Shown here piece after piece: positions 16,326 through 25,645 of a stretch of 64,000 bases of DNA. The notes under the pieces are model-generated. The model ran no database searches. It saw nothing but the letters and a program-made list of their open reading frames with translations, and was not told the origin of the DNA. The stretch spans positions 2,232,001-2,296,000 of the forward strand of contig NZ_CP071462.1 in the NCBI RefSeq assembly GCF_017352155.2, in the 5' to 3' direction. The translations under genes were made by a program, and so were the position numbers. Each line of letters opens with the position of its first letter. The stretch's first letter is position 1. The stretch is from Haloterrigena alkaliphila (GTDB taxonomy: Archaea; Halobacteriota; Halobacteria; Halobacteriales; Natrialbaceae).

Positions 16326-16517
16326 TCAGCGCATCGACTCGAGCGAGACGAACCCGTCGTCGTGGGCGACGATCCAGGCGGTTTGCAGTTCGTCTTCGCT
16401 CGCCTCCCGCGGGAAGATCGCACACTCGTCGGGAGCGTCTTCGTTCTCGACCGTGACCGCATCGAGGTCGATCGGCGATTCGTCGGTTGGGGTGGGGCTG
16501 TCGGCGTTCAGGGTCAT
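16326..16517 (-). CDS. DUF7511-like small haloarchaeal protein
   Basis: 63 residues. The core ENEDAPDECAIFPREASEDE followed by LQTAWIVAHDDGFVSLESMR is typical of a short haloarchaeal family I know as DUF7511, with the W-I and S-MR residues near the C-terminus. It has no known function. The start at 16517 (MTLNADSPTPTDES) is preferred, with the TATA-like gataaca on the minus strand near 16570. It is the first gene of a two-gene operon with the small membrane protein. Confidence 0.65.
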   Translation of the reverse strand: MTLNADSPTPTDESPIDLDAVTVENEDAPDECAIFPREASEDELQTAWIVAHDDGFVSLESMR

Positions 16518-16805
16518 GCGTGACGGGCGATGGGTGATCGCTCCGCTCGGGTCTACCGGCGATTCACCTATTGTTATCGGCCGTCTACCCCGTGAACGGT
16601 GCCGTTCGCGTCCGATTTCGTCCCAGTTCACCGGGATCGTTCACAAACTCGAGAACGAAATCGATTCTAACCTGTTTGGCGAGATTACGTACCTCCTAGA
16701 CGACCCGTACCCGTCGTATAATGTGTGCTTTAGAACGGTTTTTCTCGGTTCGAGCGGGAAAACGAGGCCCCGCGATACCGGCGGTACACCGTCGCTACAC
16801 CCGCG

Positions 16806-17909
16806 CTACGGACGGGGACGGGCGCCGAGTGTCATCGAGACGGTGGTCTCGCGACCGTCGCGCCAGCATTCGATCTCGATCGGCTCGCCGGGGCGTTTCT
16901 GGAGGCCGAGATACGTCGAGAGCGCGTGGCCGTCCGGGATCGGTTCGCCGTCGATCGCGACGATCACGTCGCCCCCGACGGGCCGGGAGTCGCGACGGCG
17001 CGGCGAGGCGGGTTCGAGAACGCCGTCCGCCGGGCCACCCGGCTGGACGTCCGTGATGATGATGCCGGTCGCCTCGTCGAGGTCGTTCGCCTCCGCGATG
17101 TATCGGTCGACGGTCGCGTACCTGATTCCCATGAAGGGGTGCTCGTACCGCCCGGTCTCGATGAGCGCGGGGACGACGCGACTCGCCAGCGCCGCCGGAA
17201 TCGCGAAGCCGATGTTGTCGCCGCCGCCGGCGTTGATGACGCCGAGCACGTTGCCCGCGAGATCGACGAGCGGCCCTCCGCTGTTGCCGGGGTTGACCGC
17301 GGCGTCGGTCTGGATCGCGTTCGAGAACGCGAACGCCCGGTCCGGCATCTGGAGCCGGCGATTGACGCCGCTGACGATCCCCTTGGTCATCGATCCCTCG
17401 AAACCGTAGGGGTTGCCGATCGCGAGGACCTCCTGGCCCACGACCGGGTGTTCGTCGGCCAGCGACAGCGCCGCGGCGTCGTCGGGGACGTGATCGACCT
17501 CGAGGACGGCCAGGTCGCTGTAGAAGTCGGTGCCGACGACGGTGGTGTCCGTCCAGTCGCCGTTGATGTACTGGAGGTCGACGTCGTCGGCGCCGGCGAC
17601 CACGTGTTCGTTCGTGACGACGTGGGTCTCGTCGACGAGAAAGCCCGACCCCTGTCCGCGGCCCTTCTGCCCGGTCGCCGGATCGGTGACGCCGAGGGCC
17701 CGAATTTGCGGAACGGCGTCGATGACCGCCTCGTAGACGTCGGTGTACGTCGATCCCTCGGCGACGTTGCCCGGATCGATCGTGTGCGACGAGGTCCCTT
17801 CCATCGAACTCTCCGCTCCTCGAGGCTCCGAACAGCCGGCGACGGCACCGACGAGGCCGGCGCCGGCGAGTCCGAGCAGCTCGCGCCGGTCCAGTCGGAA
17901 ATCGTTCAT
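16806..17909 (-). CDS. HtrA/DegP-like serine protease with PDZ domain, Tat lipoprotein
   Basis: 367 residues. The signal is twin-arginine with lipobox (LDRRELLGLAGAGLVGAVAG then C26), placing the protein on the outer face of the membrane. The trypsin-like domain has the full triad: His102 in VVTNEHVVAG, Asp132 in FYSDLAVLEV and Ser210 in NPGNSGGPLV. A C-terminal PDZ domain (about residues 275-365) includes GIIITDVQPGGPADGVL and GGDVIVAIDGEPI. A role in quality control of exported proteins is inferred from the family. The gene is divergent from pus10, with 198 bp between starts. Confidence 0.92.
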   Translation of the reverse strand: MNDFRLDRRELLGLAGAGLVGAVAGCSEPRGAESSMEGTSSHTIDPGNVAEGSTYTDVYEAVIDAVPQIRALGVTDPATGQKGRGQGSGFLVDETHVVTNEHVVAGADDVDLQYINGDWTDTTVVGTDFYSDLAVLEVDHVPDDAAALSLADEHPVVGQEVLAIGNPYGFEGSMTKGIVSGVNRRLQMPDRAFAFSNAIQTDAAVNPGNSGGPLVDLAGNVLGVINAGGGDNIGFAIPAALASRVVPALIETGRYEHPFMGIRYATVDRYIAEANDLDEATGIIITDVQPGGPADGVLEPASPRRRDSRPVGGDVIVAIDGEPIPDGHALSTYLGLQKRPGEPIEIECWRDGRETTVSMTLGARPRP

Positions 17910-18107
17910 ATTCGTGGGATGGAACCCGACCCATTTGAACCCCCGGGTCCCGGGTAGCGAATGCAAGCACGGATGGGGACGCAAGCACGGACGGTGGTCA
18001 ACAGGTGGCGAGTGCGGGAGCGGACGGCCACTGTGCGACTGCGTCGCGGCCGACAGGCGCCCGGCGAAGGGAAAACGTGTTACCCGCGGCCGCCCGATTC
18101 CCGAGAC

Positions 18108-19460
18108 ATGATCACGGAAGACGCCCGCGCGCTGCTCGAGACGGGGCCCGTCTGCGACTCCTGTCTCGGCCGCCCCTTCGCCGAGCGGAGTTTCGGACTG
18201 ACCAACGCCGAGCGCGGCCGGGCGCTGCGGACGACGATCGCGATGGCAGACGACGCCGACTTCGAGCCCGACGACCCCGCCGACTGCTGGGTCTGCGAGG
18301 GCTACTCGGAAACCGTCGACGCGATCGCCGAGACCATCGTCGACGCACTCGAGGGCGTCGACTTCGACGACTATCAGGTCGGGAGCCGCGTCCCGCCGCT
18401 GGTCGAGGAGAACGACCTGCTCTTCCGGGAGGATGCCGACCTCGGCCCCGACGCCGGCGAGTCGCTCAAGCGCGAGGTCAACCGCGAGGTCGGCCGGCGC
18501 GTCGGCGCGGCGACGGGCACCGACGTCGACTTCGACCGCCCGGACGTCCTCGCGATCGTCGACCTCGAGGCGTTCGACCCGCTCGAGGCCCTCGAGGCCG
18601 ACTCGGTCACGAGCCACGCGGTCGACGTCCAGATCAACCCCGCCTTCGTCTACGGCCGCTACCGAAAACTCGAGCGAGACATTCCCCAGACGGAGTGGCC
18701 CTGCCGGGAGTGTGGCGGCAGCGGGACCCAGTTGAGCGACGACGGCGAGGAGCCCTGCGACTACTGCGGGGGATCGGGCTACCTGTACGACACGAGCGTC
18801 GAACAAGTCGTCCGCCCGCACGTCGTCGAGGCCATGGACGGTGACGAGGGGACGTTCCACGGCGCGGGCCGCGAGGACGTCGACGCCCGAATGCTCGAGG
18901 AGGGACGCCCCTTCGTCCTCGAGGTCAAACGCCCCAAGACCCGCGATCCGGACGTGGAGTCCCTCGAGCGGGAGATCAACGCGGCCGCCGAGGGGGCCGT
19001 CGAAGTCGACGGGCTCCGGCGCGCGACCTACGAGATGGTCGAACGCGTCAAGGAACACGACGCGAGCAAACGGTACCGCGCCGACGTCGAATTCGCCGAC
19101 CCCGTCGACGAGGCGGCGTTCGAAGCCGCCCTCGAGGAACTGTCCGGGACGACGGTCCGGCAGAACACGCCCCAGCGCGTCGACCACCGGCGGGCCGACC
19201 TCACGCGTGAGCGAATCGTCTACGACATCGACGGCGAGTTGCAGTCGTCCACCGAGGGGGAGGTCCGGATCCACGGCGAAGGTGGGCTCTACGTGAAGGA
19301 ACTGATCAGCAGCGACGACGGTCGCACGGAGCCGAGCCTCGCGGGGCTACTCGAGACCGACGCCGAGGTGACGGCGTTGGACGTGCTCAGCGTGGAGGGT
19401 GAAGACGAACCGTTCGAACGCGAGGAGTACTTCCTCGACGAGCCGCGTTCGGCGGCGTAG
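18108..19460 (+). CDS. pus10: tRNA pseudouridine(54/55) synthase Pus10
   Basis: 450 residues. Archaeal Pus10 makes pseudouridine at tRNA positions 54 and 55. N-terminal zinc site CDSCLG...CWVCEG (C16, C19 and a later C-x2-C) lies in the THUMP-containing half. The catalytic Asp is in GAGREDVDARMLEEGRPFV (about residues 248-266). An extra Cys-rich DnaJ-like insert, CRECGGSG...CDYCGGSG (about residues 203-225), is present as in other haloarchaeal forms. Upstream in-frame codons to 17961 look non-coding; ATG 18108 starts MITEDARALLETGPVCDSCL. It supplies the substrate for TrmY (14814). Confidence 0.93.
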   Translation: MITEDARALLETGPVCDSCLGRPFAERSFGLTNAERGRALRTTIAMADDADFEPDDPADCWVCEGYSETVDAIAETIVDALEGVDFDDYQVGSRVPPLVEENDLLFREDADLGPDAGESLKREVNREVGRRVGAATGTDVDFDRPDVLAIVDLEAFDPLEALEADSVTSHAVDVQINPAFVYGRYRKLERDIPQTEWPCRECGGSGTQLSDDGEEPCDYCGGSGYLYDTSVEQVVRPHVVEAMDGDEGTFHGAGREDVDARMLEEGRPFVLEVKRPKTRDPDVESLEREINAAAEGAVEVDGLRRATYEMVERVKEHDASKRYRADVEFADPVDEAAFEAALEELSGTTVRQNTPQRVDHRRADLTRERIVYDIDGELQSSTEGEVRIHGEGGLYVKELISSDDGRTEPSLAGLLETDAEVTALDVLSVEGEDEPFEREEYFLDEPRSAA

Positions 19461-19615
19461 CGCGATCGAAGCGGCGGCTGATCCGGACGAGTTCGGTCTC
19501 GGGTCGAACGGTGGCGGTCTGAGACGGAAACGCCGACGCCCCTGCTCGAGACGACCAGTTTCCGATGGCAAGATGCTGACAGTACCGTTTTGTATTCGTC
19601 CCTCGCAGTAGCGCT

Positions 19616-20164
19616 ATGCCACGCGATGACGCGCGCATTCCGCTGTTGACGCGAGAGGAGCTTCCGGACGACTACCAGTACCTCTTCGACGAGGAGGTCC
19701 TCGGCGAACTGCATCTCTTCCAGTCGATCGCGCACGTTCCGCGGGCGATGCGGGCGTACATGCGCTACGGCACCGCGCTGTGGAACGCCGGCGATCTCTC
19801 GGCGCGCGAACGGGAGCTGGCGATCCTGGCGGTCGCCCGCACCGTCCGAGCGCGCTACGAGTGGCACCAGCACGTCGAACTGGGGCGAGACGCGGGCATC
19901 ACGACCGACGAACTGGAAGCGATCGCCCGCGACGACGACTGTTCGTTTCCGGAACGGGAGCAGGCGATCGTGCGGTACGCCAGCGCCGTCGCAGCGGGCG
20001 CCGTCACCGACCCGCTCTTCGAGGCGGCCGCCGCGGTCACCGACACCGAGACCGTCGTCGGACTGACGATGCTGGCCAGTTACTACCTGATGACAGCGCG
20101 CGTCCTCGACGCCCTGTCGGTTCCGATCGACGGCGGCGAGTTCGTCGGCTGGATCCCGGAGTGA
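19616..20164 (+). CDS. Carboxymuconolactone decarboxylase family protein
   Basis: 182 residues, all-helical AhpD-like fold. The family signature is visible as LSARERELAILAVARTVRAR followed by YEWHQHVELGRDAGITTDEL. The AhpD C-x2-C pair is absent (positions read EWHQH), so it is not a peroxidase reductase of the AhpD type; it resembles the single-domain CMD proteins of unknown substrate. It lies 45 bp ahead of rnhB on the same strand. Confidence 0.85.
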   Translation: MPRDDARIPLLTREELPDDYQYLFDEEVLGELHLFQSIAHVPRAMRAYMRYGTALWNAGDLSARERELAILAVARTVRARYEWHQHVELGRDAGITTDELEAIARDDDCSFPEREQAIVRYASAVAAGAVTDPLFEAAAAVTDTETVVGLTMLASYYLMTARVLDALSVPIDGGEFVGWIPE

Positions 20165-20208
20165 CCGATAGCGCAACGGTTTAGCGGTCGGCGACGAATC
20201 CCGGGAAC

Positions 20209-20901
20209 ATGCCATTCGGCGTCGACGAGGCGGGCAAGGGGCCGGCGCTCGGGTCGATGTTCGCCGCGGCCGTCCACTGCGAGGACCCCGCCGACCTCCC
20301 GGCGGGTATCGCCGACTCGAAGCGACTCGAGCCCGAGCGCCGCGAGGAACTGGCCGCGGCGATCCGCGGCGACGATCGCATCCGGGTCGGCGTCGCCGAA
20401 ATCCCGCCGGCCCGCATCGACGATCCGGAGACGGACATGAACTCGCTGGCCGTCGCGGCCCACGCCGAGGCGATCGAGGGCGCCCTCGAGGGACTCGACC
20501 CCGACGCACTCGAGGGTGACGCGGTGTCCGGCCTCTGTGACGCCTGCGACACCGACGCAGAACGCTTCGCGCGGCGAGTGAGCGACCGCTGTGCGGATTC
20601 GGTCCCGTCGTCGCTCGAGGGTCGAATCGAGATCGAGGCCCGCCACGGCGCCGACGACGAGTCGCCGCTGGTCGGCGCGGCCAGCATCGTCGCCAAGGTC
20701 GAGCGCGACGCCCACGTCGCCGCCATCGCCGACGAGTACGGCCCCGTCGGCAGCGGCTACCCGAGCGATCCGAATACCCGCGAATTCCTCGCGTCCTACG
20801 TCGACGAGCACGGCGACCTCCCGCCGTTCGCGCGAGCGTCGTGGTCGACCTGCGAGGACCTGCTCGCTGAGGCCCAGCAAACCGGGCTCGAGCAGTTCTG
20901 A
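20209..20901 (+). CDS. rnhB: Ribonuclease HII
   Basis: 230 residues. Cuts the RNA strand of hybrids and removes single ribonucleotides. Motifs: MPFGVDEAGKGPALGSMFAA with the D-E of the active site, IADSKRLEPERREEL, and GAASIVAKVERDAHVAAI with a further catalytic Asp. GSGYPSDPNTREFL is the conserved C-terminal motif. The length and start are normal for archaeal RNase HII. A likely second gene of a unit with the CMD protein. Confidence 0.94.
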   Translation: MPFGVDEAGKGPALGSMFAAAVHCEDPADLPAGIADSKRLEPERREELAAAIRGDDRIRVGVAEIPPARIDDPETDMNSLAVAAHAEAIEGALEGLDPDALEGDAVSGLCDACDTDAERFARRVSDRCADSVPSSLEGRIEIEARHGADDESPLVGAASIVAKVERDAHVAAIADEYGPVGSGYPSDPNTREFLASYVDEHGDLPPFARASWSTCEDLLAEAQQTGLEQF

Positions 20902-20989
20902 CGGCCGGTCGGCCGTTCGCAAGGAGCGAACCCGCTCCGGAGACGCCGTGTCGACCGTTTTATCCATCCGCTCGAGTCACGATTTACGT

Positions 20990-22003
20990 ATGCTCGACGT
21001 GGTCGCGCTCCTCGCGCTCGCGGCGGTCGGCACGGCCGTCGTCTGGAAGGGAAGCACGTGGCTCGAGACGTCCGCGAACAGCCTCGCGGCGGGCTACGGC
21101 GTGCCGGCGGTCGTTCAGGGGGCGATCATCGCCGCCGCGGGCTCGAGTATGCCCGAACTGGTGAGCGTGCTCGTCGCGACGCTGCTCCACGGCGAGTTCG
21201 AGGTCGGAATCGGGACGATCGTCGGCTCGGCAGTGTTCAACCTGCTGGTAATCCCGGCCGTGTCGGTCCTCGCCGCAGACGGCGGCGCGATGGAGACCGG
21301 CCGGGAACTGGTCTACAAGGAGGCGCTGTTCTACATGCTCGCGGTCGCCTCCCTCCTGTTGACGTTCTCGCTGGCGGTGATCTACTACCCCGCCGACGGG
21401 ACGGCCCTCCAGGGGGACGTCACCCGGCCGCTCGCGCTGTTCCCGCTGGTGCTGTACGGACTCTACGTCTTCACCCAGTACCTCGACACCGCCGAGGACG
21501 AGACGGAAGCGGACACCGACGTCGACCGCGGACGGGCCTGGCTGTGGTTCGTCCTCGGGCTGGCGCTGATCGTCGTCGGCGTCGAAGGGCTGGTCCGGGC
21601 GGCGATCAGTCTCGGCGACGCCTTCGGCACCCCCGCGTTCCTCTGGGGGATGACGGTCGTCGCCGCGGGCTCGAGCATCCCCGACGCGTTCGTCAGCGTC
21701 ACCGCCGCGCGGTCGGGCCGTTCGGCGGTCAGCCTCGCGAACGTGCTAGGGAGTAACATCTTCGACCTGCTCGTCGCGGTGCCGGCCGGCGTGCTGGTCG
21801 CCGGTACCCTGTCGATCACATTCCCCCACATCGTTCCGATGATGGGCTTTCTGATCGTCGCGACGATCGTCTTCTTCACCATCGTCAGGACCGATATGCT
21901 GCTGACCGAGCGGGAGGCCCGGCTGCTGCTCGTCCTCTACAGCCTGTTCGTCGGCTGGTTGCTCCTCGAGAGCGTCGGCGTGTCGACCGTCGTACCGGCC
22001 TGA
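20990..22003 (+). CDS. Sodium/calcium exchanger family (CaCA) antiporter
   Basis: 337 residues, about ten transmembrane helices in two inverted halves. Alpha-repeat 1 is IIAAAGSSMPELVSVLVATL with GSAVFNLLVIP; alpha-repeat 2 is VVAAGSSIPDAFVSVTAARS with GSNIFDLLVAVP. The central acidic loop DTAEDETEADTDVD is cytoplasmic. The E/D of the alpha repeats bind the cation. It resembles archaeal NCX-type exchangers, but Ca2+ as substrate is inferred. The upstream TATA-like gttttatcc supports ATG 20990. Confidence 0.9.
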   Translation: MLDVVALLALAAVGTAVVWKGSTWLETSANSLAAGYGVPAVVQGAIIAAAGSSMPELVSVLVATLLHGEFEVGIGTIVGSAVFNLLVIPAVSVLAADGGAMETGRELVYKEALFYMLAVASLLLTFSLAVIYYPADGTALQGDVTRPLALFPLVLYGLYVFTQYLDTAEDETEADTDVDRGRAWLWFVLGLALIVVGVEGLVRAAISLGDAFGTPAFLWGMTVVAAGSSIPDAFVSVTAARSGRSAVSLANVLGSNIFDLLVAVPAGVLVAGTLSITFPHIVPMMGFLIVATIVFFTIVRTDMLLTEREARLLLVLYSLFVGWLLLESVGVSTVVPA

Positions 22004-22111
22004 GCTGCGGATCGAGCTAAGTGCCGATAGGTCCCACGCGTCCACGAGCCGCCGCTGCAGCTGCAGGCTGCCCGCTCTTTGCGATCACGGCGATCAGATA
22101 CGGTGTTCGCA

Positions 22112-22216
22112 ATGCCTGTCTGTACGAACTGTAACAACCCCGTTTCTCTCAAATTCGAACGCGTCCACGGAGACGACGGCACCGTCGACTGGTGTCCGCG
22201 GTGTCGGGAGCGATAG
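22112..22216 (+). CDS. 34-residue zinc-ribbon micro-protein
   Basis: Complete reading frame MPVCTNCNNPVSLKFERVHG followed by DDGTVDWCPRCRER. Two C-x2-C knuckles (residues 4-7 and 28-31) form a classical zinc ribbon, and the second reads CPRC like the CPxCG micro-proteins common in haloarchaea. It is preceded by gtgttcgca and no strong ribosome site, so it is possibly leaderless. The 14-bp tandem repeat starts right after its stop codon. Confidence 0.65.
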   Translation: MPVCTNCNNPVSLKFERVHGDDGTVDWCPRCRER

Positions 22217-22218
22217 GC

Positions 22219-22288
22219 GAGAGATGAGAGACGAGAATCGAATAGCGAGAACCGAATAGCGAGAATCGAGAGACGAGAGTCGCTACCG
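22219..22288. repeat. 14-bp imperfect tandem repeat
   Basis: Units gagaatcgaatagc (22233-22246), gagaaccgaatagc (22247-22260) and gagaatcgagagac (22261-22274) are head to tail, with decayed units on both sides. The repeat fills most of the gap between the zinc micro-protein gene and the end of secD. The strand composition is purine-rich (GA). Confidence 0.7.
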
Positions 22289-22313
22289 AAACGCTGTCGG
22301 TCGGACTACTCGA

Positions 22314-23915
22314 CTACTTATCGGTCAGCAGCCGCTGCAGGATGTCGCCGTAGGCCGGCCGCGTGACGAGCACCCCGACGAGCACGCCGAGGATGGTGAT
22401 GATGGCGAACCCGCGTAGGTCGCCGAGGCTCAGGACGGCCAGCGGCGACATGGCGATGATCGTCGTCGCCGCGGCGGCGCCGATGACCCAGAACGCCTTG
22501 CGGAAGCGGGACTCGAACACCCGCCGTGAGCTGACGTCGCCCTGATCCATCACCTCGTCGGCGATGATGAGGAGGTCGTCGACGCCGGTCCCGACGACCG
22601 CGATGAAGCCGGCGATGTGGGAGAGATCCAGCGGCATTCGTATCAGCGCGGCGAAGCCCAGCAGGATGACCACCTCCGTCATCGCGGTGAGGATCATCGG
22701 CGCGGCGACCCGGGCGTCCCGGTAGCGCAGGAAGACGACCCCGCTGACGGTCACCACCGACAGCGCGCCGATCAGCAGCGAGTAGAGCTTGAACTGGTCC
22801 GCCAGCGCCGGCGACAGCGAGTAGGTCTGCTGCTCGCTGAAGTCCAGCGGCGCCGGAAGTTGGCCTGACTGGAGGTTCACCGAGAGGCGCTGGGCCTGTT
22901 CTCTGTTCTGCGTGCCCATTACGAACGTCGGATCGTTCTCCCAGGTTTCCTCGCGCATCGGCACGGCGAGATCACCCATCGAGTGCGCGTCGAGGACCTC
23001 GCCGTCGACGACCGTGAGCAGGCAGTACTGGTCCCGGCTGTACTCCTGCTGGAAGTTGACGGTCTCGCCGTCGCGAGTGAGGTCACACCGTCCGACCCCC
23101 TCGTCGGTGAAGCCGAGTTCGTTCAGCCGGTCCTGGAAGTCCCCCGCCGCGTTACTGTCGACCTGCACCGAGACCCGGTGTTCGCTGTCCGGCGGATCGA
23201 CCGCCGCGATCTCTCGGCCGGTCAACACCGTCTCGTTCGTGTGGTTGCCGTCCCCGGTCGGGTAGTAGGCCTGCACTTCGACGAGTCCGCGCTCGGCGAG
23301 CAGTTCTCGCAGTTCGTCGGCCCCCATGCTCGGGGCCTCGGTGACGATGTAGTACTGGCCGTTGAGGCGGGACGACTCGTAGACGGAGCCGCCGGAGAGT
23401 CCGGCCGCGTTGATCCGCGACTGGATGGTGTCGATCATCCGCTGGCGCGTCTGGGCGGTGACGCCGTCGCGGATGTCGTCGGGATCGACGTCGACGCCGG
23501 CCTCGCCGAGCGCGGCGGCGAACTCCTCCTCGCTCACGTCTCTCGTGAACAGTTCCGCGTGGGTGTTTCCGTCGTCGTCGACGCTGACGCTGACGTTCCC
23601 CGTCTCGAGGTCGAGTTCATCGTAGAGCGTGTTCTCGATCTCGGTGAGCCGTTCCCGGTCGACGCTGCCGTCGTCGCTGACGGCGCCGGCGTCGATGTCC
23701 TCGGCGGTCATGCCGATGACCGGAGCGCTGATTCGCGTCCCGCCGTCGAGTCCGAGCCCGTACTCGAGGTTCGTCGGGTTGTCGTTTTGCTGTTCGACGT
23801 AGCTGTTGTCCCCCATGACGCCGCCGGGGACGAACAGGGAGACGAGCGAGCCGGTCACGAACAGGACCAGCAGGATCAGTCGCCAGTACTCCTTGACGAA
23901 GCTGATCGGCCCCAT
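22314..23915 (-). CDS. secD: Protein-export membrane protein SecD
   Basis: 533 residues. With SecF it aids Sec-dependent export using the ion gradient. N-terminal helix WRLILLVLFVTGSLVSLFVP, then a large external domain starting LGLDGGTRISAPVIG (about residues 50-350), then five transmembrane helices with IAGFIAVVGTGVDDLLIIAD in helix TM4 region. The external domain is long and acidic. The ATG overlaps the secF stop by one base (taatg), so translation is coupled. In-frame codons upstream belong to secF in another frame. Confidence 0.95.
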   Translation of the reverse strand: MGPISFVKEYWRLILLVLFVTGSLVSLFVPGGVMGDNSYVEQQNDNPTNLEYGLGLDGGTRISAPVIGMTAEDIDAGAVSDDGSVDRERLTEIENTLYDELDLETGNVSVSVDDDGNTHAELFTRDVSEEEFAAALGEAGVDVDPDDIRDGVTAQTRQRMIDTIQSRINAAGLSGGSVYESSRLNGQYYIVTEAPSMGADELRELLAERGLVEVQAYYPTGDGNHTNETVLTGREIAAVDPPDSEHRVSVQVDSNAAGDFQDRLNELGFTDEGVGRCDLTRDGETVNFQQEYSRDQYCLLTVVDGEVLDAHSMGDLAVPMREETWENDPTFVMGTQNREQAQRLSVNLQSGQLPAPLDFSEQQTYSLSPALADQFKLYSLLIGALSVVTVSGVVFLRYRDARVAAPMILTAMTEVVILLGFAALIRMPLDLSHIAGFIAVVGTGVDDLLIIADEVMDQGDVSSRRVFESRFRKAFWVIGAAAATTIIAMSPLAVLSLGDLRGFAIITILGVLVGVLVTRPAYGDILQRLLTDK

Positions 23916-24799
23916 TACGATCGCACCCCCTCGAACTTGTACCAGCGAAGGAGACTCAGGTTGAGCAGGTACGTGTTCATCAGGTCGGCCGCGAGGCCGA
24001 CGAAGAGGATGATTCCGATCGACGCCAGCAGTTCGACGCCGAACAGCCACGCGGCGACGCCCATGACGAGCATCGCCGCCATCGACGTCACCGTCATCGT
24101 GATCCCGGTCTGCATCGCGCGCCGGGTGCTCTCGTAGAAGTCACCCTGCCGGCGCAACACGTGGTTGTTCAACAGGATGTCCGAGTCGACCGAGTAACCG
24201 ATCAGCATCAGCAGGGCGGCGACGGTCCCCAGCGAGAGTGAGATGCCGGCGACCGTCATGAACGCCAGCGGGATCACCAGATCCGAAAACGCCGAGATGA
24301 CGATGGCGATCGACGGCACGAACGTCCGAAAGAGCAGGAACGCGATGGCGCTCATTCCGACGAACGCGACCGCCAGTCCCAGCAGCGCCGTCTGCTGGGT
24401 CTGTGCGCCGAAGCTCTCCGAGACCGTCGACTCGAGTTGGACGATATCGGCGTCGCCGTCCTGCTCCAAGTTCTGCTGGGCCTGCTGGCTCAGCGACTCG
24501 AGGTCGGTCGAGGCGAACTGGACGACGTACTGGTTCCGGGAGTCGGGCGCCGAGACCGCCTGTATCGACTCCGGTTCCTCGTCGAACGCCGCCGCGATCT
24601 CCGCCTCGGAGGAGGTCGTCTGGATCGTCAGTTCCGAACCGCCCGAGAAGTCCATCCCCAGCGGAACCGGCGTTCCCGTCGCGAGGAACGAGCCGGTGAG
24701 GACGAGCAATGCGACCGCGAGTACCGCGAGTGGTACCGCCGCGAGTTGGCGGTTACTGTACCGGGTGTAGTCGAACTCCGGTACGTCGAAGGACGCCAT
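23915..24799 (-). CDS. secF: Protein-export membrane protein SecF
   Basis: 294 residues, six transmembrane helices. After the first helix comes PVPLGMDFSGGSELTIQTTS, the family signature; SFGAQTQQTALLGLAVAFVG and LLMLIGYSVDSDILLNNHVL follow. The order secF before secD is usual in haloarchaea. The ATG at 24799 (MASFDVPEFDYTRYSNRQL) is preferred over an in-frame ATG 12 bp earlier because a TATA-like box lies about 35-45 bp upstream. Confidence 0.95.
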   Translation of the reverse strand: MASFDVPEFDYTRYSNRQLAAVPLAVLAVALLVLTGSFLATGTPVPLGMDFSGGSELTIQTTSSEAEIAAAFDEEPESIQAVSAPDSRNQYVVQFASTDLESLSQQAQQNLEQDGDADIVQLESTVSESFGAQTQQTALLGLAVAFVGMSAIAFLLFRTFVPSIAIVISAFSDLVIPLAFMTVAGISLSLGTVAALLMLIGYSVDSDILLNNHVLRRQGDFYESTRRAMQTGITMTVTSMAAMLVMGVAAWLFGVELLASIGIILFVGLAADLMNTYLLNLSLLRWYKFEGVRS

Positions 24800-24997
24800 A
24801 TGTCCGACCACTGGGGGGCGGCTGAAGTAAGCCTTCTCAATTTCTACAACGCGCTCCCCGCGGAACGTTAGCGGAACGAGCGCGGTAGGACGCCTCTCGA
24901 GGCAGTTTGGGAATTGTGACCGGATAGAAAGGACGGAATACCGGACGGCCGGTGAGTCGATCGATTCGTCGGCGAAACCGATTCCCGCGCCGACAGG

Positions 24998-25471
24998 TCA
25001 ATCGGGAAGGTACCGGACGCTCAACACCCCGTCGTCCGCCGAGCGGCGGACCTCGACGCGAACCGCCTCGAGTCGGGCCGCCCTCGCGATGGTCTCCTCG
25101 TCCTCGAGGACGTCCTGCGCTGCGGTCTCGACCTCACCCTCGGGAGCGCGGAAGACGTGGATCTCGCCAGTTCCCGCCCGCTCTCGCTGGATCAGGTCGC
25201 CGACGTCGGCGTCCGCGGCGACCGCCTTCGACTCCTGGGTCGGCTCGAGGTCGCTGTCGACCAGGTCGATCGAGCGCCGATCCTCGACGTCGATCACCTG
25301 CCAGGTGACCTCGAGGGGCGGTTCCGGGGCCACGGTCGCCTCGAGGACGTCGCGGACCTCGAGGCCGGGGTTCGACGCGAGCGTGTGGACCTGTGCGGTC
25401 TCGACGTCACGGACGACGGCCGAGTCGCTCTCGGCGTGGGTGACGACGAACGTACCCGTCGTTTCGGTCAT
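24998..25471 (-). CDS. DUF5812 family protein
   Basis: 157 residues. Begins MTETTGTFVVTHAESDSAVV, then QVHTLASNPGLEVRDVLEAT, APEPPLEVTWQVIDVEDRR, and ends VRRSADDGVLSVRYLPD. This matches my memory of the haloarchaeal DUF5812 family. It has a small OB-like beta-rich N-terminal half and a helical C-terminal half with RAARLEAVRVEV. The function is unknown; a nucleic-acid-binding role is only a guess from the beta-rich start. Confidence 0.78.
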   Translation of the reverse strand: MTETTGTFVVTHAESDSAVVRDVETAQVHTLASNPGLEVRDVLEATVAPEPPLEVTWQVIDVEDRRSIDLVDSDLEPTQESKAVAADADVGDLIQRERAGTGEIHVFRAPEGEVETAAQDVLEDEETIARAARLEAVRVEVRRSADDGVLSVRYLPD

Positions 25472-25645
25472 AGCCGGGCGTACGGAGCGAGTCGGTTTCC
25501 GGGTTTCGTCTTCCGGTCGGATCGGCGGCCGCTCGGCGGTCGATCGCTCGCGGCGCGCGGCGTCGTTCACTCAGTTATTCAAAACCCAGCTCAGCGTGAA
25601 AATGCGGCGGAATAAACAGCATCCGTGTCCAAGACGCACGCGTTT

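Noticed and set aside
17961-18107. N-terminal extension of Pus10
   Set aside because: The encoded residues are Arg-rich and unlike any Pus10; the family start MITEDAR fits at 18108.
19289-20509. Long minus-strand frame across the CMD and RNase HII genes
   Set aside because: Antisense shadow of two well-supported genes, with Arg/Val-rich composition.
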